64,000 nt of DNA from Pseudocercospora fijiensis CIRAD86 (lineage: Eukaryota; Ascomycota; Dothideomycetes; Mycosphaerellales; Mycosphaerellaceae). The translations under genes and the position numbers were made by a program. Location: NCBI RefSeq assembly GCF_000340215.1, contig NW_006921541.1, positions 2,515,527-2,579,526 on the forward strand. The letters run 5' to 3'. This document shows positions 38,995 to 50,218 of the stretch, piece after piece. The notes beneath the pieces were generated by a model. That model did no database searches. It was given only the letters and a program-made list of their open reading frames with translations, and had not been told where the DNA came from. Each line of letters begins with the position of its first letter. Positions within the stretch are counted from its first letter, which is position 1.

Positions 38995-40859
38995 TGGTCG
39001 TGTTATGCTGCATAGTTCTGGGCTTCGAGTGCGTTCTTATACGCCCGTCACTTCAGCAGTCCACTTTAATCCACGATCGAATCTCGATGCCCTTAACTGG
39101 TTCACAAACAGAATTTGGCATTCTGGACGACACTGACTCCTGGAACTTGAACCTTCAGGAGTAACTTACCTGCGGAATCAAAAGTCCAGTACGGAACACC
39201 TCGACTGGACCTGCAGAATTGAGGCATTGCGGCGTAGTAGTTCTAGGCATACATCGTCGTGGTGGCCTCCAGCCAAGGAAGAGCATGTCACGGCTGAACG
39301 GCTGACAGTTCTGTGTGCGACTCATGTTTTGTCAAGCACCACAGTGCGACGCTCGTGAACTGTAGAACTACGTATCCCCTCGATCCCTTCTGATTCTTTC
39401 AGATCTAACAGTACTTCTGCAGATGAATCGCATTGGTGTGGGCATTGGAAGATCTCGGGCCCAGAATACGAAGATGCCGCAACTCTTCCAGCCGATCTCG
39501 ATCTCAATGTCGCGCTCACTAAAAAAGAAGCGCCTGGGAAGTGCTCAGATATTCGAGGCTACCCAACTTTACGACTGTACTACAGCTGGTAGGATGTTGA
39601 CATGTACGACACCTACATGCATGCAGTGCCAAGAACTTGGGATGAGTAAGCACATGTCGAACCGTAACAACCGGAGACCTAATCATATGCTGTAGTATTG
39701 CCTCATTCATGACAAATGGAACGTATCCCAAGGAAAGAATCTCGACGAAGTCGCTCAAACACTTGCCTGACCCAACCGCAGCTCACGCCGTGGTGATTTC
39801 TGACGACAGAACCAAGGCGCTCATCAAGTCGAAGTTTCAGGAATCTCAATCTCAATTGGCGGAGGTGCAGATCCCTCAACACCTTCAAGTTCCGTCCTGT
39901 CTCTCTTGTCTGTGTTCAAAGATGTCAAAAACCTGCTTCTCGATGAGAGCCTCTTAGCACTACGCATTAACGATCCCTTATGACCGATGCGACTGACAAG
40001 CACAAACATGCAGAACAGCTGGAATATGGACTGGATCGATCCCTTGGACTCTGGATCGCCGTACGACTTCGACATCTGAAAAGCCCTGGGACACAGCATT
40101 GCCTTGCATTACGAGCTCAGCAGCCCGGAACCGGGATGACCCTGGTATCGTATCCTACAACTACCATCCCGAGATCTGATTTCAATCTGATCGGCGGACC
40201 TTGGTAGTATGAGGACGATACTTCGGAGTTCCATCGAGCAGAAGACTTTGTAAATCAAGCTCCACCGTATGTATCTCTTCCACAATCGCCTCCCTAAATC
40301 TCGACGACTGCGAACACGGCACCATCGCTCGCAGCCATCGCCTCCCACAGCATGACTCTCCCCATCGTTAGATTTTTTTTTTGGCCCCGCGGGGACCCTG
40401 GATGCTAAAACGTGCGGAGTTCATGGAATCATGTGAACCCGTCCGTCTCTCAAACCGAACAATCTTTTCAATGCTGTGAGATACCTTATTCCTGTGCGAG
40501 GAATGAGGTCAAATTGGGTTCGGTGTATATGTATATGTGAAAGGGTAGGTATATACAGAATTCTAATTTTTTTTTCTTACGGGTATTGGATCTTACAAAT
40601 CGAGTTTTTTGTTAGAGGGTGTGCAGAATTTTGAGGGTATTCGTTGCGGTTGAAACTTGAGGGGATTTATGGGCTGTTTATTGAATTTGGACCTATATGT
40701 GATGATTTGGCGGCTAGGATGGGGGGGGAGCGGGGGGGGGGGGGGTTGGATTATGCCCGTTACTTCTTGGATGGGTGAAGAAATGGGGAAATTTAAAAAG
40801 CTTGTTGGAATGGGAAAAGGAAAAGGAGGGGAGTTTATTTGTGGTGTGGTGTTGTTGTG
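38995..40859. other. 1.9-kb interval without a supported gene; G-rich tract near right end
   Basis: Frames of 80-105 codons at 39423-39957 read in different phases. A possible intron (GTAAGC near 39647, TGTAG near 39694) does not rejoin them into a long protein, so no gene is called. A G-rich segment at 40721-40745 contains runs of 8 and 14 Gs. An A+T/T-run segment at 40369-40380 precedes it. Confidence 0.45.
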
Positions 40860-42155
40860 CTATGCTGTAACTTTGACTTCATGTTTTGGCATTTCCGCCA
40901 CATTGACGATTTCCAACCTGCCCGTTGGGTGAAGTTCTTCATCGATATTCCTCTCCGCTGGTCTCGTCTCATCCAGCCATTGACTCTTCACCATCCCCTC
41001 ACCTCCAAGCAATCTATCGATATTCTGTTTCACAGAAAATACAATGTCCCAAGTGAATTCCTCGTGCATCTTACCCTTCTGATGATCGGGACTGATATCG
41101 CTGTCATGTTCGCTCGTCCCAGCAGGTCGGTACGTAGAGATTAGCGGGGGATATGTCGAGAAACAATCGAAAGGTTGGATGTGTCCTCCTCTGTGCGCAC
41201 AGACGTCGGAAACTGCCGAGTCGTACGGGGATATATTGTTCCTCAGTGCTGATACGAGTTTTCGTGCTCCCGACTGCGTCACAGCATAGGCGAATGTGCA
41301 GCTGCCACCTTTTTGTCGGTAGATGAGTCTGGTCGTGTTGGTTTCTACTTCTGGCATTACGTGTGGCTGTGCCCAATGTGAGTGACGGTGTGAGGTTGGT
41401 GGTACTGTAACGTCGTTTTCAAGAAAGTAGATTGGTTGTTGTGCTTCTGAGGGTCCTGACTTGCAGTGGCCTGGCCAGAGGAGGTCCCAGCCTGTTCCGT
41501 AGGGGGATGTAGTGGAAGTCGTCGATGAGCTTTGGTCATGATCTTGTATGAGCTTGATTCCTGTTGCAAATTGAGACATTTGTGTTTTGAGAGAATAGTC
41601 CCAGTCGGCGTCGTCTTCCAAGATCAGAGCTGATTGCAAATTGTTCTCAATGATGTGGTCGAGGACATTCATGTGAGCTCGCCACGAACCCAGTAGAGAC
41701 ATGGCTTGCTTCCACCCTGCAGGAATCGCTTTCTTAGGCACATCCTCGCCCCGAATTCCTGGCCACCATTCGAAGTCGATACCGGTGATGCCAGCAGACA
41801 ATGCCATCGTATCTCTTTTGTCGGTCCTTCCTGGCAGGCCAATCGCGAAGACTTTCTGGAACTGTTCGTGTCACGTCAGCCGTAATTTTGCAGCGAAAGC
41901 GACGAAGCCTACACCAAGAGTTCTGTTGAGTATGTCGTCATGCTGGACATCGAGGTGGGTTGTGGCGAGATGCTGCTCCTCATTTATAGGTGTGTGGCCG
42001 ACGAGTAAGTATGCGAATATCGTCAATGTCACAAACAGGACGCCTGCGCCCACATAGTAAGGTCGTCTTGATGTTGGCTTCTGCAGGGATAAATTGGCCC
42101 ATTCTTCCAGTTTGGAGGCCATATCATGCCTTGAGATGGACTCGCTTTCTGACAT
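40860..42155 (-). CDS. GT25-family glycosyltransferase, type II membrane protein
   Basis: Model: complement(join(40860..41861, 41913..42155)), 414 residues. The 51-bp intron (GTAGGC...GAACAG, GCTGAC branch) restores LNRTLGFQKVFAIGLPGRTDKRDTMALSAG, which is the usual entry of the GT25 (LPS glycosyltransferase) fold. A single transmembrane helix at about 33-52 and a short cytosolic tail indicate a type II Golgi protein. LILEDDADW is the metal-binding acidic motif; GSCTFAYAVTQSGARKLV, DVCAHRGG and HSHWAQPHVM follow. The substrate is unknown. The family often acts on galactosyl or glycosyl acceptors on proteins or lipids. The start at 42155 (MSESESISRHDM) was preferred over an upstream ATG at 42212. 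Confidence 0.87.
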
Positions 42156-43566
42156 GGTCAACCAGCAGTGAATTTGAGGACATGAGGTTGAAAGTGCATA
42201 GGCACAGGTCATGACGAAGGGTCGACCAGCTCACGCGACTCTCCTGATGAGGTCTCGGCTCGTCTAGGCCTCTGAGAAGGGCTAAGACTACTGAATGCAT
42301 CAAAGGATCCAGGACGTTCCCAAATTTGACCTAGTGCCCGTGAGTCGATCGCGCGTGGCTTTTCCATGATAATACCTCTCATTATTGATCAGATATCTCG
42401 GGCACAGGCTGATGAGGCTGACACGAACTGTGAGAGGAGGCTTCTTGTGAAATGTGAATGACCAGCATCCTGGTGAGGCGTGCACATCTCATCAGATGGC
42501 ATGTTTGTCGCTGATTTCTTCGCACATTTGTCAACAAGAATGAGATCCAAGAGCAGCAGGACATGCTCCGACCGGAAGCCGCCAGTCGACATGGACGTCT
42601 TTCATGAATTTTTGTCATTTGAAGACCAATCCTAGGCCCCTTGATGTCCTGTATAGCTGTGCAACAAACATGGTCATTATCAACCGTTCTAGCCCGCGCC
42701 CCTCCACCACAGTTTGGTACTCCTTTTTCCTAGATCGGAAGGCGCACGATGGTTGTTTGGCGGGCCGATTGCCTACCGTAAGAGGAGATCAACGTGCTGG
42801 CGATCGATTCGCAACGATTGTTCCATCTTTGCTTCTTAAGAACGTGACGCTGCCTCGTTGACGGTAGTTGTTGTACTTCTGCACGCGAAGGAAGCGTCCC
42901 AGCATGGCAGCACGGGAAGGTGTTGGAATAAATAAGAATGTGGTGTTCGAAGGACAAGGTGGAATTGTAGAGTTCAGTAATCGCTTGGTCAGCCAGCCAC
43001 AGCGGAGCGGACCGACGGCGCCAAGAAACTCCGAAGCCGTTATCTTCGATCTGCTCTGCTCACTGTCATCGACATCGACATCTACGCAACCACAGCTGCT
43101 TCACATGATTGCAGCCTCTGCATCCCATGCGAATTCACAGCCTTGCTGCCTGCCATTCTTGAACTGCAGCCTCCCAATGCGGAACCAGCGGATGGGCTCT
43201 TCCCTTCCGTTCCGAGATTGTTCTGCATTCCCACGTTGGATCGACAGGAGCATCATCCTTTGAATCCGTCGGCTATACCTATTTTATTGCAGCCACATAC
43301 GCAAATAGACTTCCCATACCAATGGCGCGCGACGTTACAGACCCGCTAGGTCTCTTGCCATGTGCTTCATCTTATGCTCCACCGCATCACAGCTCTTTAT
43401 CACCGGCGCAAGAGTATCACCGGCGCCTGCCAGACGCGATGGAACCACGCTCGGGGTGTCGTTGAGAACAGACAGGGTCTACTGACGATATGTAGCATGC
43501 TGAGTCTACGAAGAGCGACACGCGAACCCGACGAGTAACACGACTAGCTTCGAGGCGCGACAAGAG
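42156..43566. other. 1.4-kb intergenic interval
   Basis: Divergent promoters of the GT25 and rhodopsin-like genes. Frames of up to 131 codons (42868-43263) have no recognisable motif, so no gene is called. Confidence 0.4.
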
Positions 43567-45210
43567 ATGGGCTGGGTGCTGGGCGCGAGTCCAGAGGTGG
43601 AAGAGCGCTCAAGATGGAAGGCGATAGTAGCGACGATGCTGGTCTTTACCATTTTGATGCTGCTTACCGTCTTTTTACGGGTTTGCGTGCGCAGGAGCAC
43701 AATACATAAGGAAGATTGGATCACACTAGTGACGACGGTATGCAGCCTGAGGCGGATATCAGCAAAGCCAGGCGGCAAACGCTGACAAGCACAGCTCTTC
43801 AGCGTGGTATACGGCGCCACAGTCATCATTCAGACTAGGTACGGTCTGGGTTTGCCTGTAGCGCTGCAGCCAAGACAATATGCGCGAGCACACACAATCA
43901 CGAACTATGCTGCAAAGCCATTCTATCTATGGGCTTTGGCTGGTTTCAAGCTGGCTTTATGCATTAGCTATCTGCGAATGACCAAAGGCAGCACAGACCG
44001 GCGGTATCGAGTCTTCATCATCGGCATAGCAGTCTTCTGTGTGGCTATGAACACAATCTACGTGTTGCTCTCCATGTTCAGTTGCAATCCGGTACGTGCG
44101 ACTGCGAATGAGCACGCTCCTGCTTCTGACTTATTTTTTCAGCTTGCAAAGATGTTCGACACAAGTATCTCAGGCTCTTGTTTGTCATTCGCGCCCATCA
44201 ACTATGCTATCAGCATCACTGCCATAGTTTGCGACGTGATCATTTTCTTGCTGCCCATACCTTTGATACAGAGACTGCATCTAGACCGTGCTGTAAAGCT
44301 TGGGCTCACCATCATCTTTGCGCTTGGCCTACTTACTACAGTGCTTTCGATCATGCGAGCCACGCAGATTGACCGTATTGAGTATGGCGATGGCGATACA
44401 TCCTACTTTGTGATTCGCAGTGGGCTGGAGCTGAACATTGGGGTAAGATCAAAGGCGGCTTCTTTTCACGCTGCGAATGCACAGAAGATAGACGGGAGTG
44501 CTGACTTACCTTCTTCGCAGATCATAACGTCTTGCTTGCCAGTACTTCGCCCGTTGCTTCGCCACGTTCCTCGGAAGATCATATCTCTCTTACCACGCTC
44601 GACCGGACATGAGACAGCTCATCCATCAGCTGTCGAATTACCCGGAGACTATCCTGTTACGCAGACCATCGGAGGCAGCCTCTCGCATCACTTGTCAAGC
44701 CATTCCGGAAAAGGCTGGAAGAGCATACCACCGCTGCTTCGAAGCAAGCCTTCCCGGAAATTTGACAAAGGTGTAGAGCGGATGACCACGACCATGCGGG
44801 GCTCGGACGAGAGTCTTGTATCAGGCGAGCAATCATTTGGCAATCCTTCTTCCCACCCAGAAATGCCTAAGCGAGCTTCCCGACCTTTTAGCATGACTCG
44901 GCCCTTGACTAGCACGACCCAGCATTCAGAAACGGAGACTGTGATCACAGGAGGTGGCCGCCAGAGATGGGAATCAGAGAATGGTACTGGAAGGTGGGAA
45001 GGCTTCGGAGGCGTAATCAAGACTGTTGAAGTTGATGTCTCGACCCTCCATGCGACCACTCCCACTGCGCCTGCTGACGGGCTCGTCGAGTTTGGCAGAG
45101 GGCTTACCAGACGGGATGAATGGGACTTTCCTACTCCGCCAGGGACAGCGAGGACGTATTCCAGCAGCAGAAGCTGTGCAGCGAGCAAGACCGATCAGGA
45201 CGCAGTGTAA
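43567..45210 (+). CDS. Seven-helix rhodopsin-like fungal membrane protein (PTH11-related)
   Basis: Model: join(43567..43737, 43795..44091, 44143..44442, 44521..45210), 485 residues. Three introns of 57, 51 and 78 bp. Exon 1 gives the first helix (WKAIVATMLVFTILMLLTVFLRV) and EDWITLVTT. Exon 2 begins LFSVVYGATVIIQTRYGLG and includes the third and fourth helices. SCNPLAKMFD crosses intron 2, and LELNIGIITSCLPVLRPLLR crosses intron 3. This order (DW, CNP, CD/P, NIGI..C.P.LRPL) is that of the fungal rhodopsin-domain family. The last 200 residues are a cytosolic Ser/Thr-rich tail. Members are proposed sensors of host or nutrient cues, with no known ligand in most cases. Introns 2 and 3 lack stops in frame, so their retention would leave the frame open. 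Confidence 0.86.
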
Positions 45211-45814
45211 TTACTGCTCTGGGTTTGCAAGATAGGATTGTCCATATGTGTCACTTGACAGGTCTCGTCTTGACTTCAAGTTCAAACTATCTCAGCCACG
45301 ACTATCACTGCGAGAGCCTCTCACTGCTCAGCCCTCGTTATGTGAAGACTCCGTCACTTGGGACAAAAGGTGTAACGCAAAACACAAAGTGAGTAGAGTG
45401 AGCATGCATGTGGTAGTCCGTGCTCGTTAAGCTGACCTTCTTCTGAGCGAAGAGACTCACATGCAGTGGCAATGTCTTTGTTGTGATCACTACCGAAGTC
45501 CCGTTCACATGCACGCGAATATACATCTCTCTTACCTACCTAATCACTGTCGATCGTTAACCTTCGCGCGCCGTGCGCAACTCTGCGGCCCCCCTCGGAA
45601 CTCTTTCTGCTACACTAGCAAAGGCTTCGACACTATTCAGTCCCCGGTGGTGAGCACACTTTTATGCTTTTCTCATCTGCCGCAAATCCGGATCGCTTCG
45701 AAAGGCGCAATATACCCGTCAACACCCTATCCGGGGCCATCGTTTCTTCGAGTGGGCGACTCGTTAACCGTACTGCACGAACATACTTTTCACCACAAAG
45801 CCATTTGAACGCGC
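45211..45814. other. Intergenic
   Basis: No supported gene. Overlapping short frames lie upstream of the large ORF, none recognised. The giant protein's true start could be in an exon here. Confidence 0.4.
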
Positions 45815-48800
45815 ATGATGCGCCGCGTTCCGAGCGCCCTGCTACGCCTTGGACTAGGAGTCATTTGGCGCAACTCGGGCTATGCGAGCGCAAAACAGAT
45901 CTTTGGCCTTCCAGATACCGATTCGAATCATGCTTCGGCAGCCAGTGTTTCATATGGATCTCATGATATTCATTCGCCCATTCCATCGACAACATTGCAT
46001 CATGATAAGGCTGCGATGACATCCAGGCCGACTAAGCTCGGCGGTGAGGCTGTGACAAGCTCAGCTTTGCTTGATGCACGGCAACAAGAGCCCATCACAG
46101 ATGCGTGTACAGCGCCGAGTACCATTTATGTTGGTCAAGCATCATGCTTGCCCTTCGTCGCCGACACTACCGGTTGGGTCTGTGTCACATCAACTTCTAC
46201 GACGACAGGATGCAATATTGGTGGAGACACAATATCCACAACATCGGTATCATCCACTTCAGTCACGGCTCGGTGCGCTCAGACGGGATGCGCTGCCTGC
46301 CTCCCACTGACTGATACCCCTCCTACTCCTCTCACCGTGGATTGCAAGAACTGCTCAACCACTGGCGGCTTGGTGTTTGCTGCCCCGATCACAACATTGC
46401 CTTCCGACTACAAGAGTGGCCAAGCGATTGCGACAGGATCAACCGCACAGCCTGCCGGATCCGACCCATCAGGCACAGGCCCGGCGCAGTTAGGAGGACG
46501 TGATACTGTGATCGAAACAGCACCTGCTGCAGAGAACAGACCCGCGGCTTTCATTCGAGCCATCGAGGACTTTCTTCGAAAAATTGGGCGACATGTTGAT
46601 ATCTTCAACATGGTGGGTCGGAGAGCTCCGGAACATCCAAACTACCAGGCTTTCTCCCTGTCGGCCGTGCCTGCTCAGCCTACCCGGACGCCCGAGAAGC
46701 GCTCCCTCATGCAAGCACAAGACTATCCTGGCGGTCACGATGAATTTATGGTCAAAGAAGTCGAGCAAGCTGCAAACGTAGACATGCTTGTTTATCATCG
46801 ACCGCCCGGCACTGGAGGAAGATCATCTGCTAAAGTCAAGGGCTTCCGCACGAATGCTTTCAATCTGGCCGTCGACAAGCTTAACGCATGCACATCAGTC
46901 ATGGTCGTATCACGAAAAGGTGGCTACATCTCCCACATATGGGAAGTTCCGACGATGATGGACGAAACGCTATTTCAAGAAGATGTTCTGTTCGGTCTCT
47001 TCGAGGGAGATGATTCTGGATACCTACCCGGCATTTCGGACCATTCTCATGATGCCTCGCTCTTCAATACTTTGAAGTTTGGCGAGACTCAGAACCTGGT
47101 TCAGCCTATCATTGTCACTCCTTGGATTGATCCATCATTCTGGGGAGATGAGACTAGGCCTTGGCGTTTTATGCATGAGATTCAGCGCACTAAAGATCAG
47201 CTGCAGGAAATGTTCCGCGTTGAGCCGATAGTCCAGACGTACAAGCTTCTCGAGGGCGACGATGACCGAACGGTCAAGCAGAAGCTCGAAAATACGGCTC
47301 ATGGAAAGGTGGTGATTCAGTACGATCCTCGCCAGTATTTGCCTACAGAGGAGGTAATAGACGCACAAGGGCAAAAGCATACGTGTGTGAAGCAATATGC
47401 TGCACTACGCGTCTATGCCGATGTCAAACAGGAGCCGATCTACGAGGATACGTGGCTAGCAATGCCAGAGCAGGCTTCCGAATGGGATCCAGAAGTCGAT
47501 ACTCAGCAGCCGCTCAAGTTGCATAAACTTCGAATACGCGATGAGAGTCAGCAGATTGTCATTTACGGTTGCGTGAAGCTGGACCCGGACGAGTCATCAG
47601 GGTGCAGTGCCTGCACGTCTGAAGGAGGCTGCAGCTTGGATCCCGATGATGACCAAGGACAGAACGGAACGCCTGCCACGAGCGCTTCGACATGCCCGGT
47701 ATGTACCTCAAGCATGTGCGGTCTCGATCCGAATGATGACCAAGGAGAAAACGGAACGCCTCCCACCAGCGGGCCTTCATGTACGGCTTGCACATCTGGT
47801 ACTTGTGGTCTCGATCCCGACGAGTCGCAAGGCGAAGACGGCCGGCCACCTTCAATGGGCAATGGCACAGCTCCGCCTTGCTCGTTGATCACTGCGACTG
47901 CTGGAATGGTGAATGGCACTTCGTATCCTGGCGGATCTGCTTGTGGCTGCGGGAGTAGCATAGGTCCAGTCCGCACAACGACCGGCAACGATGGCATGAT
48001 GACATTCTTCTGCTCGAACGGCCCTTCCAAGACCGCAGTCAGCACAGCTAAGCCATCACAGTCCTGCTCCGTAGTCACCCAGCCCGGCGGCGTCATCAAC
48101 AATGTGTGGGTGCCTTCCAGCGAAGCTTGCGCTTGCGGCTCTATGACTACAGATCTTGTGACGCAGCTCGGCTGGAATGGATCTGAGACCTTATACTGTG
48201 GTAATGGCACGAATGCTGTGGCCATCAGCACAACCACGCAATCCGCTACAGCAGGACTCAGTGGGTGCTCGATCAGTTCGCAGCCAGCACAGACTATCAG
48301 TAGCGTCGGGGTCGTGACTCTTCCCGCAAAGGAGACTTGCAATTGTGCTGGTGGGCGACAAGCTCCGGTCACGACTTGGAAGAATGGCAACTCTTGGTAC
48401 ATTGGCTGTGCCTACTCTTCGACTGCTGTGGTTCTTTCGACTGCGGCGGGCCCATTCATTACTTCCTGCAATGTTACCAACGAGGGTATTGTCACACAAT
48501 CGTCGGGCAGTACCAGGAGCCGAGGTTGGATGTGCCACTGCAATGACGGCCTCACTACTCCGGCTGAATCATCGACCTTCGGGGAGGGCATTGGGTATGC
48601 TTGCCCTACGGCTCCGTATGCCAAGCCAGTCACAACCGTGCCTATCTCTGGATGCAAGCCATCCCACATCGAGCCTATGACATTTGCACTGAGTGGACAG
48701 CCCACGACTACATACACTGATCACTGGACTTGTGGTTGCGCCAATGGTGGAAATGTCGATGCCATAACTTCCAGTTTGGACCATTTTGTCACGGCTGTGG

Positions 48801-50218
48801 GATGTGCTACCAACATGTTCGAAACGTCCTACGTAACCACAGCGATCCAGACTCCAGACTCATGCACAATCACTCGGAACATCAAAGGCCCTTTCTGCCA
48901 GTGCGATAAAAGCCGTGCTGGATCACTGGTCACAACGAGTGGCAACTACTATTGCACGCTTGATGGTTACGCTCAGAGCAGCACCACTATCCCAGGCCCA
49001 ACGGTGACCATGACGCCTATTGATAAACCCACACCAAAACCGACCCAGACTTCTTCTTCTGAGCCCGAAATCGCGGAGGATACTTGCAGACTGCATGTGC
49101 GTCAAGCGTTAAGAAGTCATGAGGGAAATCCGTACAGTCCTCACACTTTCGTCAATGTCACTGTCTCCGACTGGGCGCAGCGCGAATTCTTCAACGAGCA
49201 GCACACCTTGGACTTTTGTGAACCCCCATTCATATACTACACAGCTCCTTTCTCGAACTGGGCGCTGGTGCATAACCTGACTGTCGACATCTGCGCAGAC
49301 AAAGATAATCTTGTCAAATGGGGCTTGGACAAATACGTCGTCCACAACAATTTTTCCAACTTCACCCATCTCAAGGATCTCAGCAACGAACATGAAACGA
49401 ATCCATACATCTATTCGCTAGAAAAGATGGTCACTTTTGGTGATGTCAAATGGAGCTCTTTGATGAACAAGGACAGCAGTGATCCGCAAAAACCACACTG
49501 TAGCTTAGGAGGCTGGGCCGAAGGTGATGTGGAAATCGACGGGACAACATATGATCACACTCAGGACTTTGACTGCTGGTTCCCGTGCGCGATTATGAGA
49601 CTTCATACGCCTGACAGCGCCCCACCACCGAATCCTCTCGATATTGGTCTTGGCGCCGACGTGTCCCCACCAGTCGCTTCTGGTGAATGCAAACTTCATC
49701 TGGATGAGTGGACCAAACCTACAGGGGACTTCGGGGATAACCCTGAAGTCAAATGCAACATCACAGTATGGGGCCCATCTGGTGCCGTGCTCTGGCAGGA
49801 CGAGCGTATCCGTCATTTCCACGATGGTCCATTCCCCCTCGTTAGGCCTGACACGAATACTGTGGTTACATCAACCTACCGAACTCTAGCGGAGGTCATG
49901 ACCCTTGATCTTGGAGTCGGCAACGGGCAAGGCACGTATACATCATACCAACAATATTCCAAAGGTCTTACTTACGGCGATCTCGCCTGGACGGCTGACC
50001 TCGACTTCAAAGTCATTCCCCCACCTTACTGCTGGCTGGGAGAATTCGGGGTACGGAATATGGACATATGGAACGATGATTGGCGTCAGCGACAGCTTAT
50101 GGACTGCTGGTTTCCTTGCGAGGTTGTTGATGTGACGCCGAAGTATCCTAAAATTTGCGCGGAGAATCCTGCGATTTGTGGATTGACTTCGCCCCCTGAG
50201 CTCACGGTAGATGTGTAA
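45815..50218 (+). CDS. Very large cysteine-rich, repeat-containing protein, likely secreted
   Basis: One open frame of 1467 codons without introns. Residues 1-30 are weakly hydrophobic (a possible signal or an unseen upstream exon). A Ser/Thr-rich part to about 240 follows, then a folded domain at about 340-540. This has ACTSVMVVSRKGGYISHIWE, PIIVTPWID and KVVIQYDPRQY, a pattern seen in secreted fungal proteins. Four LDP(D/N)(D/E)xxG units lie at about 589, 609, 637 and 666 with C-x2-C-T-S-x3-C. Next come six CxC modules at about 709, 770, 839, 905, 971 and 1027. Two related C-terminal domains start CRLHVRQ (1090) and CKLHLDEW (1291), each ending DCWFPC (about 1252 and 1429). Function unknown. 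It may be cell-wall or matrix-associated; this is inference. Confidence 0.82.
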   Translation: MMRRVPSALLRLGLGVIWRNSGYASAKQIFGLPDTDSNHASAASVSYGSHDIHSPIPSTTLHHDKAAMTSRPTKLGGEAVTSSALLDARQQEPITDACTAPSTIYVGQASCLPFVADTTGWVCVTSTSTTTGCNIGGDTISTTSVSSTSVTARCAQTGCAACLPLTDTPPTPLTVDCKNCSTTGGLVFAAPITTLPSDYKSGQAIATGSTAQPAGSDPSGTGPAQLGGRDTVIETAPAAENRPAAFIRAIEDFLRKIGRHVDIFNMVGRRAPEHPNYQAFSLSAVPAQPTRTPEKRSLMQAQDYPGGHDEFMVKEVEQAANVDMLVYHRPPGTGGRSSAKVKGFRTNAFNLAVDKLNACTSVMVVSRKGGYISHIWEVPTMMDETLFQEDVLFGLFEGDDSGYLPGISDHSHDASLFNTLKFGETQNLVQPIIVTPWIDPSFWGDETRPWRFMHEIQRTKDQLQEMFRVEPIVQTYKLLEGDDDRTVKQKLENTAHGKVVIQYDPRQYLPTEEVIDAQGQKHTCVKQYAALRVYADVKQEPIYEDTWLAMPEQASEWDPEVDTQQPLKLHKLRIRDESQQIVIYGCVKLDPDESSGCSACTSEGGCSLDPDDDQGQNGTPATSASTCPVCTSSMCGLDPNDDQGENGTPPTSGPSCTACTSGTCGLDPDESQGEDGRPPSMGNGTAPPCSLITATAGMVNGTSYPGGSACGCGSSIGPVRTTTGNDGMMTFFCSNGPSKTAVSTAKPSQSCSVVTQPGGVINNVWVPSSEACACGSMTTDLVTQLGWNGSETLYCGNGTNAVAISTTTQSATAGLSGCSISSQPAQTISSVGVVTLPAKETCNCAGGRQAPVTTWKNGNSWYIGCAYSSTAVVLSTAAGPFITSCNVTNEGIVTQSSGSTRSRGWMCHCNDGLTTPAESSTFGEGIGYACPTAPYAKPVTTVPISGCKPSHIEPMTFALSGQPTTTYTDHWTCGCANGGNVDAITSSLDHFVTAVGCATNMFETSYVTTAIQTPDSCTITRNIKGPFCQCDKSRAGSLVTTSGNYYCTLDGYAQSSTTIPGPTVTMTPIDKPTPKPTQTSSSEPEIAEDTCRLHVRQALRSHEGNPYSPHTFVNVTVSDWAQREFFNEQHTLDFCEPPFIYYTAPFSNWALVHNLTVDICADKDNLVKWGLDKYVVHNNFSNFTHLKDLSNEHETNPYIYSLEKMVTFGDVKWSSLMNKDSSDPQKPHCSLGGWAEGDVEIDGTTYDHTQDFDCWFPCAIMRLHTPDSAPPPNPLDIGLGADVSPPVASGECKLHLDEWTKPTGDFGDNPEVKCNITVWGPSGAVLWQDERIRHFHDGPFPLVRPDTNTVVTSTYRTLAEVMTLDLGVGNGQGTYTSYQQYSKGLTYGDLAWTADLDFKVIPPPYCWLGEFGVRNMDIWNDDWRQRQLMDCWFPCEVVDVTPKYPKICAENPAICGLTSPPELTVDV

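Noticed and set aside
39423..39957. Possible two-exon gene
   Set aside because: The tested intron boundaries do not produce a continuous frame; translation has no recognisable domain.
47563..48402. 279-codon minus-strand frame
   Set aside because: Shadow of the giant cysteine-rich ORF on the other strand.
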